Shown here: piece after piece, positions 1 through 6,243 of the stretch
Position numbering within the stretch: the first letter of the stretch is position 1
Layout: each line of letters starts with the position of its first letter
NCBI GenBank assembly: GCA_012965485.1
Contig: DTSF01000196.1
Coordinates: forward strand, 1-9,788
Length of the DNA stretch: 9,788 bases
Source: Dehalococcoidia bacterium
GTDB taxonomy: Bacteria > Chloroflexota > Dehalococcoidia > SAR202 > UBA826
Direction of reading: 5' to 3'
Translations under genes and position numbers: made by a program
The notes under the pieces: model-generated
The model's input: the letters and a program-made list of their open reading frames with translations, nothing else
What the model was told of the DNA's origin: nothing
The model's database searches: none

Positions 1-689
1 TTGCAGCTGATTGGATCCACTCAAAAACGAAGATCCCAGCTATTTTCACCATCTCCACCCGAGATATGAATAAAAGTGCGATGCAGAGTCTCTTATTAGG
101 TGCAGAATTAATGGGGCTCTCCAATGTTTTAATAGTCAAAGGGGATAAATTTTCTGCTGAGGATCTGAATTTGCAAAGTGAAGTGAACGACTTCACTCCT
201 ACGGAATTGGTATCCGCTGTAAAAGCAATGAATGAACGCCGCGATTTTCGAGGAAATGAATTAACTTACCCGACGCGATTTTGCATTGGCGCAGCTCTGG
301 ATCTGTCGAGAGATTGGGAAAAAGAATCCCATTTGACTAAGTCAAAAATAACTAGAGGCTGCAATTTTATTGTTTCACAACCGACTTTCGATCCTGAATT
401 GCCCTCTAAATTCCTTTCCTTTTATGAAAAGACAATTGGGGAGAAATTGAAAATTCCGGTCATCTGGGGTATTCAGATGGTAGAAAAGGATACTATTTCC
501 TTTGCGAATGTTCCGAGATGGGTGCACCAAAATCTGGAAGAGGGAGGTTCATCATATGAAATCACAATCGATTTGGTTAAAAGATACTTAGAACTTGGTA
601 TTGATACCTTTTATCTTGTCCCAACAATTTATAAAGGTGGGAGAAGGGACTATTTGTCAGCACAGGCGGTGATAGAAGATATTGAATAA
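1..689 (+). CDS. metF: Methylenetetrahydrofolate reductase (MetF family), 3' part
   Basis: 5'-truncated gene. The frame is open from base 3, giving 228 visible residues before TAA. The ATG at 66 lies inside conserved sequence (preceded by IPAIFTISTR), so it is not the true start. The family reduces 5,10-methylene-THF to 5-methyl-THF with FAD in the cytoplasm, feeding methionine synthesis or one-carbon flux. Visible support: a TIM-barrel segment IPAIFTISTRDMNKSAMQ matching the usual 'HLTCRDRNR' strand; VLIVKGDKF, where the GD matches the catalytic Asp region (LRGD in E. coli MetF); and CNFIVSQPTFD, matching the Gln-containing substrate loop. The C-terminal TFYLVPTIYKGGRRDY is typical of stand-alone bacterial MetF-like proteins. 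The family is about 290-310 residues, so roughly 70 N-terminal residues are missing. Whether the electron donor is NAD(P)H or a MetV-type partner cannot be told from this fragment. Confidence 0.88.
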   Translation, partial: AADWIHSKTKIPAIFTISTRDMNKSAMQSLLLGAELMGLSNVLIVKGDKFSAEDLNLQSEVNDFTPTELVSAVKAMNERRDFRGNELTYPTRFCIGAALDLSRDWEKESHLTKSKITRGCNFIVSQPTFDPELPSKFLSFYEKTIGEKLKIPVIWGIQMVEKDTISFANVPRWVHQNLEEGGSSYEITIDLVKRYLELGIDTFYLVPTIYKGGRRDYLSAQAVIEDIE

Positions 690-746
690 TATATTCTTTT
701 ACGGATGGTGGCATATATATAAAGAGCATTCTTAGGCGAAATGTCG

Positions 747-775
747 TTGACCTTCATCCAACCCCATTTTATAAT
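747..775 (+). promoter_or_regulatory. Sigma-70-type promoter for the desulforedoxin pair
   Basis: The -35 TTGACC (747-752, 5/6 to consensus) and -10 TATAAT (770-775, 6/6) are separated by exactly 17 bases. This is the best promoter match in the window. Transcription would start near 782, about 32 bases before the TTG start at 814. It lies in the 124-base gap after metF, so the two small redox genes probably have their own transcript rather than depending on read-through. The rest of the gap (690-746) shows no gene and no convincing terminator. Confidence 0.7.
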
Positions 776-813
776 TCGGCCTTGTTATCAATACTACGAA
801 AGAGGTGAACATT

Positions 814-930
814 TTGGCTAACGAGACAGGTAAGCGTTATTCTTGTGGTAAATGTGGATCGGAATTTGTTGTCACAAGAGGCGCAGATGGCACTGTTTCT
901 TGTTGTGGCGAGCCGATGTCTCAAAAGTAG
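814..930 (+). CDS. Desulforedoxin-like small iron protein (38 aa)
   Basis: Begins with TTG after a good Shine-Dalgarno sequence (GAGGTG, 802-807, six bases upstream) and ends at TAG 928-930. The product starts MANETGKRYSCGKCG and ends VSCCGEPMSQK. Cysteines 11, 14, 30 and 31 give CxxC-x15-CC, the spacing of Desulfovibrio gigas desulforedoxin (about 36 residues, also starting MANE and ending CCGEDM..Q). Such proteins form a dimer with one Fe(Cys)4 centre per chain. The same fold is the N-terminal domain of desulfoferrodoxin (superoxide reductase). The full-length match argues for a stand-alone cytoplasmic redox or metal-binding protein, not a fragment. The electron partner is unknown, and zinc instead of iron is possible. 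It precedes a paralogue by 42 bases and lies directly behind a strong promoter. The 845-1072 reading frame over this region is a shadow. Confidence 0.85.
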   Translation: MANETGKRYSCGKCGSEFVVTRGADGTVSCCGEPMSQK

Positions 931-972
931 TGAATTATCTGCTTATAAATATGGTTTTGAGGGATTTGATAA

Positions 973-1116
973 ATGTCTAATCAACTTGGTAGGCGATACC
1001 AATGCGACGGGTGTGGGACCACTGTTCTATGTACTAAAGCAGGTGAAGGGGTTATTCAATGTTGCAATCTAGATATGGAGCTTCAACAGCCCAGAAAACT
1101 GCCCTCATCAGACTGA
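973..1116 (+). CDS. Second desulforedoxin-like small protein (47 aa)
   Basis: ATG start with GAGGGA (959-964) eight bases upstream; stop TGA 1114-1116. The product begins MSNQLGRRYQCDGCG and has Cys 11, 14, 30 and 31 in exactly the same CxxC-x15-CC spacing as the preceding gene, plus an extra Cys20. The segment after the CC pair is NLDMELQ rather than the usual GE-M, and a polar 7-10 residue tail follows. It is most simply a diverged tandem duplicate, co-transcribed with the 814-930 gene (42-base gap, no promoter seen between). The rubredoxin-like Fe(Cys)4 site is inferred from the conserved cysteine pattern. The function is not known: an electron carrier, a partner in oxidative-stress defence, or a zinc-ribbon protein are all possible. 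Confidence 0.75.
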   Translation: MSNQLGRRYQCDGCGTTVLCTKAGEGVIQCCNLDMELQQPRKLPSSD

Positions 1117-1158
1117 TTATCAGGGTTACGTTCTAGTAGGCGACTTTTAATTCACCTG

Positions 1159-2043
1159 TTACCCGACGGGTAAAGGTTTCGAATAGGCAGCACTGTGTTG
1201 TTCTTCTGCATGGTATGAGCTTCTAACCAGTGGTCCAGACGCTACATGCTTAAATCCCATTTCCATTCCGATTTTTCCCAAATCTGCAAATTCTTCCGGC
1301 GTATACCATTTCGAGATAGGAGCATGTTTTTGGGAAGGTCTTAGGTATTGCCCGATTGTCAGTAGGTCGCATCTATTTTGGAGCAGGTCCTCCATAGTAG
1401 CTATAATCTCTGTTTTCGTTTCTCCAAGGCCTACCATCATTCCTGACTTCGTAACTCCATCTGGCATTAAGTCCTTAACTTTGTCCAACAGTCGCAAAGA
1501 CAGTTCGTAGTCGCCTTTGGCGCGTACCCTGGGGAATATTCTTTTTACAGTCTCTATATTGTGATTGAAGGTTTCTGGATTTGCGTCGGTCACAACTTCT
1601 AATGATTTCCAATCACCCTGGAAATCGGGTGTTAAAACCTCAACCTTACATGTAGGAACTTTTTTCTTTATTTGCTTAATGCATTGAGCAAATATGAAGG
1701 CTCCCCCATCTGGTAAATCATCCCGGTTCACTGAGGTAATAACCACATACTTCAGGTCAAGAATTTCTACAGTGTTGGCTAATCTTCTCGGTTCCTCAAG
1801 ATCGAGATTGGTCGGGCGTCCTGTGGTTACAGCACAATATGTACACGCTCTGGTACAAATGTCTCCTAATATCATGAAAGTAGCGGTTTCTTTTTCCCAG
1901 CATTCCCCTATATTGGGACACCTAGCTTCTTCGCAAACTGTATGAAGACCTTGAGTTTTAATTAATTTTTGTAATTTAGAATAGTTCTGTCCACTAGGCA
2001 TCTTGACTTTAAGCCACGTGGGTAACCGTCTTTCGGTACTCAT
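1159..2043 (-). CDS. lipA: Lipoyl synthase LipA
   Basis: Radical-SAM enzyme that inserts two sulfurs at C6 and C8 of octanoyl groups on lipoyl domains (pyruvate and 2-oxoglutarate dehydrogenases, glycine cleavage H protein); cytoplasmic. The 294-residue product has the usual length. The auxiliary 4Fe-4S cluster cysteines are C37, C42 and C48 (CEEARCPNIGEC). The radical-SAM cluster cysteines are C63, C67 and C70 (CTRACTYC). The C-terminal RSSYHA (274-279) supplies the serine that ligates the auxiliary cluster. Other family signatures are VVITSVNRDDLPDGGA, PDFQGD, HNIETV and GLGET. The ATG has GGAG about ten bases upstream on its strand. It is divergent from the RNA methyltransferase gene and convergent with the desulforedoxin pair. 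No lipB or other lipoate gene is visible beside it. Confidence 0.97.
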   Translation of the reverse strand: MSTERRLPTWLKVKMPSGQNYSKLQKLIKTQGLHTVCEEARCPNIGECWEKETATFMILGDICTRACTYCAVTTGRPTNLDLEEPRRLANTVEILDLKYVVITSVNRDDLPDGGAFIFAQCIKQIKKKVPTCKVEVLTPDFQGDWKSLEVVTDANPETFNHNIETVKRIFPRVRAKGDYELSLRLLDKVKDLMPDGVTKSGMMVGLGETKTEIIATMEDLLQNRCDLLTIGQYLRPSQKHAPISKWYTPEEFADLGKIGMEMGFKHVASGPLVRSSYHAEEQHSAAYSKPLPVG

Positions 2044-2185
2044 TAATGGAAGACTCCACTATTTTTTATTAACCAGCCTACCTAGCTTTATGATAGCAGA
2101 CGTAACAGAAAATCAGGCTATGCTCTTTACAGTTTCGGTGTTTCAAGAGACTATCAAATCACAAATATAAATCGTTGAGGGTTAA
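2044..2185. other. Divergent intergenic region lipA / RNA methyltransferase
   Basis: 142 bases between two divergent starts, so it must hold promoters for both directions. I see no pair of -35/-10 boxes good enough to call on either strand. A 26-codon reading frame from ATG at 2091 has no ribosome binding site and is not called. GAGGG (2177-2181) is the Shine-Dalgarno sequence for the rightward gene, four bases from its ATG. Confidence 0.5.
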
Positions 2186-3427
2186 ATGGTTGATTCAGGT
2201 AGGTTAGTAACGTATGACGGAGATCCTTTGAGAGATCTTGATCCTCAAAAGGAATTTGCAGAATTACGACTTCTTTCAATGGGAGCCTTTGGGGACACTG
2301 TAGCCGATTTTGAAGAAGGACCCATTCAAGTTTTTGGAGGCATTGTAGGTGAAGTTGTGAAGGCTCGTATTTATAGATACAAGAGGCGTGGTAAAAACAA
2401 GATAAATGCAATGGTCTCTGAAGTTATCGAAGCCTCCCCGCACCGAGTCAACCATCCTTGTCCTTATTTTGGCCCATGCAGTGGATGCCAGTGGCAGCAT
2501 ATATCCTATGATCATCAGCTGGAACTAAAAAGAGATATGGTTAGACGTTTTTTTGCAGACTATGCCTCTCTTTCAAATATACATGTGTCCAAAACTCACC
2601 CAGCTCCAGAAAATTTAAATTATCGCAATCATGCCAGATTTACTGTTCGGTTTGGAGGTCAGCTTGGATTTTCCAACCGGGTAACCAGAAGATTCGTCAG
2701 AGTTGATGAATGTATGTTGATGGATTCGAAAATCAATGGCTTTTTATCTCAGCTGCAAGACAATGCGTCAGAGACAACCAATTTATCTATAAGAGTCGGT
2801 ATTAATACTGAAGATTATCTAGTTCAGCCTGAGTTATCGGAAGCAGATATAGATTTTCAAACAGGACAAAAATGGTACGTAGAAAATATGTTGGATAGGG
2901 AATTTAGGGTTGCATCTCCATCCTTTTTCCAAGTAAACACCAAGCAAGCGGAGTTTATGATAAATCTTGTTGGAGACAAATTAAGGCTAAACGGAAATGA
3001 AATCCTTGTTGATGCATACGCCGGGGTTGGCGTTTTTGCTTCATTATTATCGGACAAAGTAAGAAAAGTGATTGCAGTGGAAGAGTCTCAAGCCGCTGTA
3101 AAAGATGCACTGTTTGGGCTAAACGACTTGGATAATGTTCATTATATTCAGGGTAAAACCGAGGAGGTATTGGAAGAATTAAAAGAGGAAATAGATGTAA
3201 TTATTTTGGACCCACCAAGAACTGGATGCCATCCACAAGCGATAGTTTCGGTTATGTCCTCGAAGGCAAATAAAATTGCTTATGTGTCCTGTGATCCAGC
3301 TTCTCTAGCCCGAGATTTGAATATTCTGGTACAAGGAGGATATCAAATCGACAGCGTAGATCCTATAGATATGTTTCCTCAGACATACCATACTGAGTGT
3401 GTTACCACTTTGTCTCTGAATAATTAA
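2186..3427 (+). CDS. RumA/TrmA-family RNA (uracil-5-)-methyltransferase with Fe-S site
   Basis: SAM-dependent enzyme that makes 5-methyluridine in RNA, of the RlmC/RlmD/TrmA family. The 413-residue product begins with a TRAM-type RNA-binding region (about 22-82, with GAFGDTVADFE and GGIVGEVVKARI). The 4Fe-4S cysteines follow: C92, C98 and C101 (C-x5-C-SG-C) plus C176, as in RlmD. The Rossmann methyltransferase domain has SFFQVN (246-251), motif I VDAYAGVGVFA (275-285), DPPRTG (342-347), the nucleophile C369 in YVSCDPASLARDL, and the general base E404 in HTEC. All catalytic residues are present. The Fe-S site argues for the rRNA-type (RlmC/RlmD/RlmCD) branch over classic TrmA, but the exact target base cannot be read from sequence. 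ATG with GAGGG four bases upstream. It is the first gene of a cluster with maf and tatBC. Confidence 0.93.
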   Translation: MVDSGRLVTYDGDPLRDLDPQKEFAELRLLSMGAFGDTVADFEEGPIQVFGGIVGEVVKARIYRYKRRGKNKINAMVSEVIEASPHRVNHPCPYFGPCSGCQWQHISYDHQLELKRDMVRRFFADYASLSNIHVSKTHPAPENLNYRNHARFTVRFGGQLGFSNRVTRRFVRVDECMLMDSKINGFLSQLQDNASETTNLSIRVGINTEDYLVQPELSEADIDFQTGQKWYVENMLDREFRVASPSFFQVNTKQAEFMINLVGDKLRLNGNEILVDAYAGVGVFASLLSDKVRKVIAVEESQAAVKDALFGLNDLDNVHYIQGKTEEVLEELKEEIDVIILDPPRTGCHPQAIVSVMSSKANKIAYVSCDPASLARDLNILVQGGYQIDSVDPIDMFPQTYHTECVTTLSLNN

Positions 3428-3473
3428 TTCGTAATAAATTCTTGTAAGACGATTTCCTATAGGCCTACATCCA

Positions 3474-4184
3474 ATGGATAGCTTTCACATGGAAAAGAGA
3501 AATAATCAAGGAAAGGTAATTTTGTTTGCAACCTCGTCTCCAAGAAGAAAGCAGGTGTTGCACCAATTTGGGTTGGATTTCGGCTTTGTCGATCCTATTG
3601 GAGATGAAAGAATTAAACATGAAAATGAACCTCCGATTGAATATGTGCAATCTTTGGCAACACAAAAGGCTAGAAGTGTATTCGGGAAGGTTCCAAAAGA
3701 TTCAATAGTTTTGGCGGCTGACACAGTTGTGGTGTTTGGGGATCGAGTGATAGGTAAGCCGGTAAATAGAACTGAGGCATTAGAAACCTTAAAAAATTTA
3801 TCTAACACCCATCATTGTGTGATAACTGCAGTCTGTGTGTACGATGTGGCCAACGATGTATATCTTCAAGAAGCGGTTACGACGAAAGTGCACATGAGGG
3901 ATTACGGCGATAGTGAAATAAAGTCATACGTGGAAACAGGAGACGCGATGGATAAAGCCGGGTCATATGCTATTCAAAATGACTTTTTCCATCCGGTTGA
4001 GACGATAGAAGGATGTTATTTTTCAGTTGTTGGTCTTCCTATCTGTACTTTGTTGAGAATTTTGACTCAATTGAAATTAAAAACAATAATTGATGTTGAA
4101 AAACACAAGAAAGATTTTTCAAAATGTACAGGATGCTTGATGTTGGCACCCCTAAATAGATCTCAAATAACTACGGAGTTGTGA
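3474..4184 (+). CDS. maf: Maf family nucleotide pyrophosphatase, with C-terminal extension
   Basis: Maf proteins hydrolyse non-canonical or modified nucleoside triphosphates (dTTP/UTP or m7GTP types) to monophosphates; cytoplasmic, linked to septum formation in some bacteria. Family motifs: ATSSPRRKQVL (19-29), AADTVV with the catalytic Asp83, IGKP (93-96), DKAGSYAIQ (160-168), and IEGCYFSVVGLPI (178-190). The core ends near residue 200, which is the usual family length. A further 36 residues rich in Lys and Thr follow and include a CTGC (218-221), which is unusual. The start is uncertain: neither ATG 3474 nor ATG 3489 has a good ribosome binding site. Either preserves the domain. It lies 46 bases after the methyltransferase gene and 4 bases before tatB, so it is probably in one operon. 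Confidence 0.93.
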   Translation: MDSFHMEKRNNQGKVILFATSSPRRKQVLHQFGLDFGFVDPIGDERIKHENEPPIEYVQSLATQKARSVFGKVPKDSIVLAADTVVVFGDRVIGKPVNRTEALETLKNLSNTHHCVITAVCVYDVANDVYLQEAVTTKVHMRDYGDSEIKSYVETGDAMDKAGSYAIQNDFFHPVETIEGCYFSVVGLPICTLLRILTQLKLKTIIDVEKHKKDFSKCTGCLMLAPLNRSQITTEL

Positions 4185-4188
4185 AGGC

Positions 4189-4563
4189 ATGCTGGGAATG
4201 GGGAGCATGGAAATTTTGGTTATATTGTTAATCTCTTTTTTGTTGCTGGGCCCACAAAAAATGATTTCTGGAGCACGAATGTTGGGAGATTTGATCTCAG
4301 AGGCTAAGAGATTTGCAGAAAAAATTCCTCACATTGATGTGGATAATTCTGCCACTACTAGGTATAGCAATATCCATGAATCCAAACCTGAGGGCAATAG
4401 TTCAGAAGCCGATCTGGGCCAAAATACAGCACCTCCTATAGCCTTTCAACCTCGGAGAAAAAAGATTCCCACATTTGAACCTCCAGAACTGTTGGGCGAT
4501 AAAGAGACAAATAACAAAAAAACAGGCAATGAGGATGAATCTGATAAAAGTCCAGGGAGGTGA
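4189..4563 (+). CDS. tatB: Twin-arginine translocase subunit TatB (TatA/B family)
   Basis: 124-residue membrane protein with one short N-terminal transmembrane helix (about 8-20), a hinge LGPQK (20-24), an amphipathic helix (about 25-45, ending EAKRFAEK) and a long hydrophilic, Pro/Glu/Lys-rich tail. This is the TatA/TatB fold. Glu8 and LGPQ resemble TatB (E. coli has Glu8 and VLGPQRLP), and the gene abuts tatC, so TatB is preferred over TatA. TatB binds TatC to form the receptor for twin-arginine signal peptides of folded exported proteins. Its start is 4 bases after maf. GGAG at 4174-4177 is a possible but distant ribosome site, and an in-frame ATG at 4198 is an alternative start. Its TGA stop is embedded in the Shine-Dalgarno sequence of tatC, implying translational coupling. 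Confidence 0.87.
   Translation: MLGMGSMEILVILLISFLLLGPQKMISGARMLGDLISEAKRFAEKIPHIDVDNSATTRYSNIHESKPEGNSSEADLGQNTAPPIAFQPRRKKIPTFEPPELLGDKETNNKKTGNEDESDKSPGR
4555..4563 (+). promoter_or_regulatory. Strong Shine-Dalgarno for tatC overlapping the tatB stop
   Basis: GGGAGGTGA, close to perfect complementarity to the 16S 3' end, lies six bases before a TTG codon at 4570. It decides tatC's start, because the nearby ATG (4563-4565) opens a frame that stops after four codons. The last three bases are the tatB stop codon, so terminating ribosomes sit on the tatC initiation site. Confidence 0.8.
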
Positions 4564-4569
4564 TGTCTA

Positions 4570-5322
4570 TTGACTGACGATTCACAGTCTTTAGGGGCTC
4601 ACCTCGATGAACTTCGAAGGCGTCTCACATGGTCCGCAATTGTTGTTGTAATCTGCACAGTGGTTGCTTTTATATTTCATCAGCAAATACTTCGTTTGTT
4701 GATGGAACCGGCTAGTGGGTTTCCGGGGGTGCCTAACCAAAAGCCCGTATATACGGAGCTGACCGAGTTTATAGGCATAGCTATGAAAGCGTCGCTTCTT
4801 GCAGGTATTTTTACCTCATTGCCTTTTCTTTTATGGCAGCTAGCAATGTTCGTTTCACCAGGGCTTAATCCCACTGAAAAAATATATTTATACATATTGA
4901 TGCCTGTTAGCATCCTCATTTTTCTGCTTGGTGCTGGGTTTGGGTATTTTGTGTTGTTTCCACCGGCAGTTAAATTTCTTATTACTTTCGGTAGCGATGT
5001 GGCTACCCCAATGATTAGAATTGGTAACTATGTGAGTCTGATGCTTTCCCTCTTATTCTGGATGGGGGTGATATTTGAGTTACCAATCGTATTGTTTTTC
5101 TTATCTAGGATCGGCGTAGTTCGACCAGCATTTCTATCAAGGAACCGGAAATGGGCAATTGTGCTCGCATTTGTATTAGGGGCTCTAATCACACCTACCT
5201 TGGACCCTATAAACCAGACCTTGGTAGCGATTCCGGTTCTAGTCTTGTATGAGGTAGGTATAATTTTGTCCAAAATAGGGGTGAAAATAAGAGATAGGGA
5301 ATCTACAGATGATATTGAATAA
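4570..5322 (+). CDS. tatC: Twin-arginine translocase subunit TatC
   Basis: Polytopic inner-membrane core of the Tat pathway; it recognises the twin-arginine signal and recruits TatA. The 250-residue product is of family length, with about six hydrophobic segments (roughly 22-38, 70-93, 106-130, 153-176, 196-212, 215-236). Conserved points: SLGAHLDELRRRL near the N terminus (Glu14, the signal-peptide binding region), SPGLNPTEK with Glu103, VIFELP with Glu170 in the membrane, and ITPTLDPINQ before the last helix. These match positions known to matter in E. coli TatC. The TTG start is set by the strong GGGAGGTGA. It follows tatB by six bases, and tatA lies convergently on the other strand just downstream. 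A small inverted repeat, GTAACT/AGTTAC (5337-5356), follows the stop without a T-run. Confidence 0.97.
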   Translation: MTDDSQSLGAHLDELRRRLTWSAIVVVICTVVAFIFHQQILRLLMEPASGFPGVPNQKPVYTELTEFIGIAMKASLLAGIFTSLPFLLWQLAMFVSPGLNPTEKIYLYILMPVSILIFLLGAGFGYFVLFPPAVKFLITFGSDVATPMIRIGNYVSLMLSLLFWMGVIFELPIVLFFLSRIGVVRPAFLSRNRKWAIVLAFVLGALITPTLDPINQTLVAIPVLVLYEVGIILSKIGVKIRDRESTDDIE

Positions 5323-5414
5323 AACTGAGGACAATGGTAACTCGTAATTCAGTTACATTTGAGCTTATAGCGTCTGAATCCATTAAATTTTTGCATCACA
5401 GTGGGAAACTCAGC

Positions 5415-5588
5415 TCAATCCTTTTTAGTCGTGGAATCGTCTTCGACGATGTCTTTTTGGGTGGATCTGAATTCCTTGAGGGCTTTTCCCATAGCTCCTC
5501 CAATCTCAGGTAACCTACCTACACCAAATATTATTAGTACAACCACCAAAACGATTATTAGTTCCATGGGGCCAAATCTAAAAGGCAT
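5415..5588 (-). CDS. tatA: Twin-arginine translocase subunit TatA
   Basis: 57-codon gene on the minus strand, ATG at 5588-5586, stop at 5417-5415. It is preceded by a very strong Shine-Dalgarno sequence (GGGGAGGAGA, + strand 5591-5600). The product has a TatA architecture: short N-terminal segment MPFRFGPMEL, a hydrophobic helix IIVLVVVLIIF (11-21), the hinge GVGRLPEIGGAMGKA, and an amphipathic helix ALKEFRS, ending in a short charged tail (DIVEDDSTTKKD). The GRLPEIG-x-x-x-GKAL-x-EF pattern is diagnostic of TatA. TatA oligomerises to let folded proteins cross the membrane after TatBC has bound them. It converges on tatC with a 92-base gap, so it is transcribed separately from tatBC. A plus-strand reading frame over the same bases (5401-5613) is a shadow. 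Confidence 0.92.
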   Translation of the reverse strand: MPFRFGPMELIIVLVVVLIIFGVGRLPEIGGAMGKALKEFRSTQKDIVEDDSTTKKD

Positions 5589-5655
5589 TATCTCCTCCCC
5601 ACATTATGAATGAATTGTGTCAGTATCAACACCTTCAATTCTATCAAATACTGTG

Positions 5656-5686
5656 ATTATAGTCATAAGTGATTTTTGGGAGACAA
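5656..5686 (-). promoter_or_regulatory. Candidate promoter for tatA
   Basis: On the minus strand, a perfect -10 TATAAT (+ strand 5661-5656) with TTGTCT (5686-5681) as a -35 box, 19 bases apart. The spacing is at the long limit. It would start transcription about 60 bases before the tatA ATG. The -10 is good; the -35 is weak. Confidence 0.4.
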
Positions 5687-5713
5687 ATACAAGCTAAATA
5701 CGTATTGAGCCTA

Positions 5714-5743
5714 TTGCCTTTGTAGCAAACATCAAAGTACAAT
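5714..5743 (+). promoter_or_regulatory. Candidate promoter for rplS
   Basis: TTGCCT (5714-5719) and TACAAT (5738-5743, 5/6) separated by 18 bases, in the 231-base gap between the divergent tatA and rplS. It would give a leader of about 70 bases before the rplS ATG. I see no gene or clear ribosomal-protein leader structure in the rest of the gap. Confidence 0.4.
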
Positions 5744-5819
5744 TTTACTCTTGTAATTTGCCTCTGAACTATTTTATTCTCAGGTCAACGAACTTAGAAA
5801 ACATGTCGGGACACGGAAA

Positions 5820-6164
5820 ATGGATGCTCATAATCTGATACCAGTAGAAAAAAACCCAAACATTGAAGAGTTTCGTTCCGGAGATACTGTTGTCGTTAAC
5901 GTGAGGGTGGTTGAAGGGGAAAGGGTTAGGACTCAGGCCTTTGAAGGTGTTGTTCTGAGGGTCAGAGGAAATGGGAGAGGAGAGACATTCACAGTCCGTA
6001 GGATTACCAATCAAGTCGGTGTAGAACGAACTTTTCTTAAGTGCTCTCCAAATGTTGAATCTGTCAAAGTCACAAGAAAAGGAAAAGTCAGAAGGGCTAG
6101 ACTGTATTACTTGAGAGGCTTATCTGGTAGGGCTGCCAGAATTAAAGAAGGTAGAAGGCCTTGA
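5820..6164 (+). CDS. rplS: 50S ribosomal protein L19
   Basis: 114 residues, the normal length. It sits at the 30S-50S interface of the ribosome. Signatures: [19 protein letters not shown] (16-34), [12 protein letters not shown] (41-52), FTVRRI (57-62), GVERTF (67-72), and a basic tail [20 protein letters not shown]. No in-frame start codon lies shortly upstream, so ATG 5820 is taken; its ribosome site (CGGA, about three bases away) is poor. Neighbours in many genomes are rimM, trmD and rpsP, but here L19 stands without them, between tatA and priA. Confidence 0.97.
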   Translation: MDAHNLIPVEKNPNIEEFRSGDTVVVNVRVVEGERVRTQAFEGVVLRVRGNGRGETFTVRRITNQVGVERTFLKCSPNVESVKVTRKGKVRRARLYYLRGLSGRAARIKEGRRP

Positions 6165-6243
6165 CTTTCTAAATCAAAATCTCAGGTTTCGACCTTTTAT
6201 CATTGTATACTTCGGGACAAATGACCTTAGTTAGGTAACGGGG

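Noticed and set aside
845..1072. 75-codon reading frame from ATG 845
   Set aside because: It is out of register with the two desulforedoxin-like genes that overlap it. Those have ribosome sites and a clear cysteine signature, and the 75-residue product has no recognisable feature.
1102..1125. Possible terminator hairpin CCCT...AGGG after the second desulforedoxin gene
   Set aside because: Stem pairing is broken by mismatches, and no run of T follows on either strand.
2091..2171. 26-codon frame between lipA and the RNA methyltransferase gene
   Set aside because: No ribosome binding site, no recognisable sequence, and it lies where divergent promoters are needed.
5337..5356. Inverted repeat GTAACT/AGTTAC downstream of tatC as terminator
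   Set aside because: Six A/T-rich pairs with an eight-base loop and no T-tract; too weak to call, though it lies where a terminator would be expected.
5401..5613. 70-codon plus-strand frame rich in Ser, Pro and Ile
   Set aside because: It is the antisense shadow of tatA, whose product and Shine-Dalgarno sequence are unmistakable on the minus strand.
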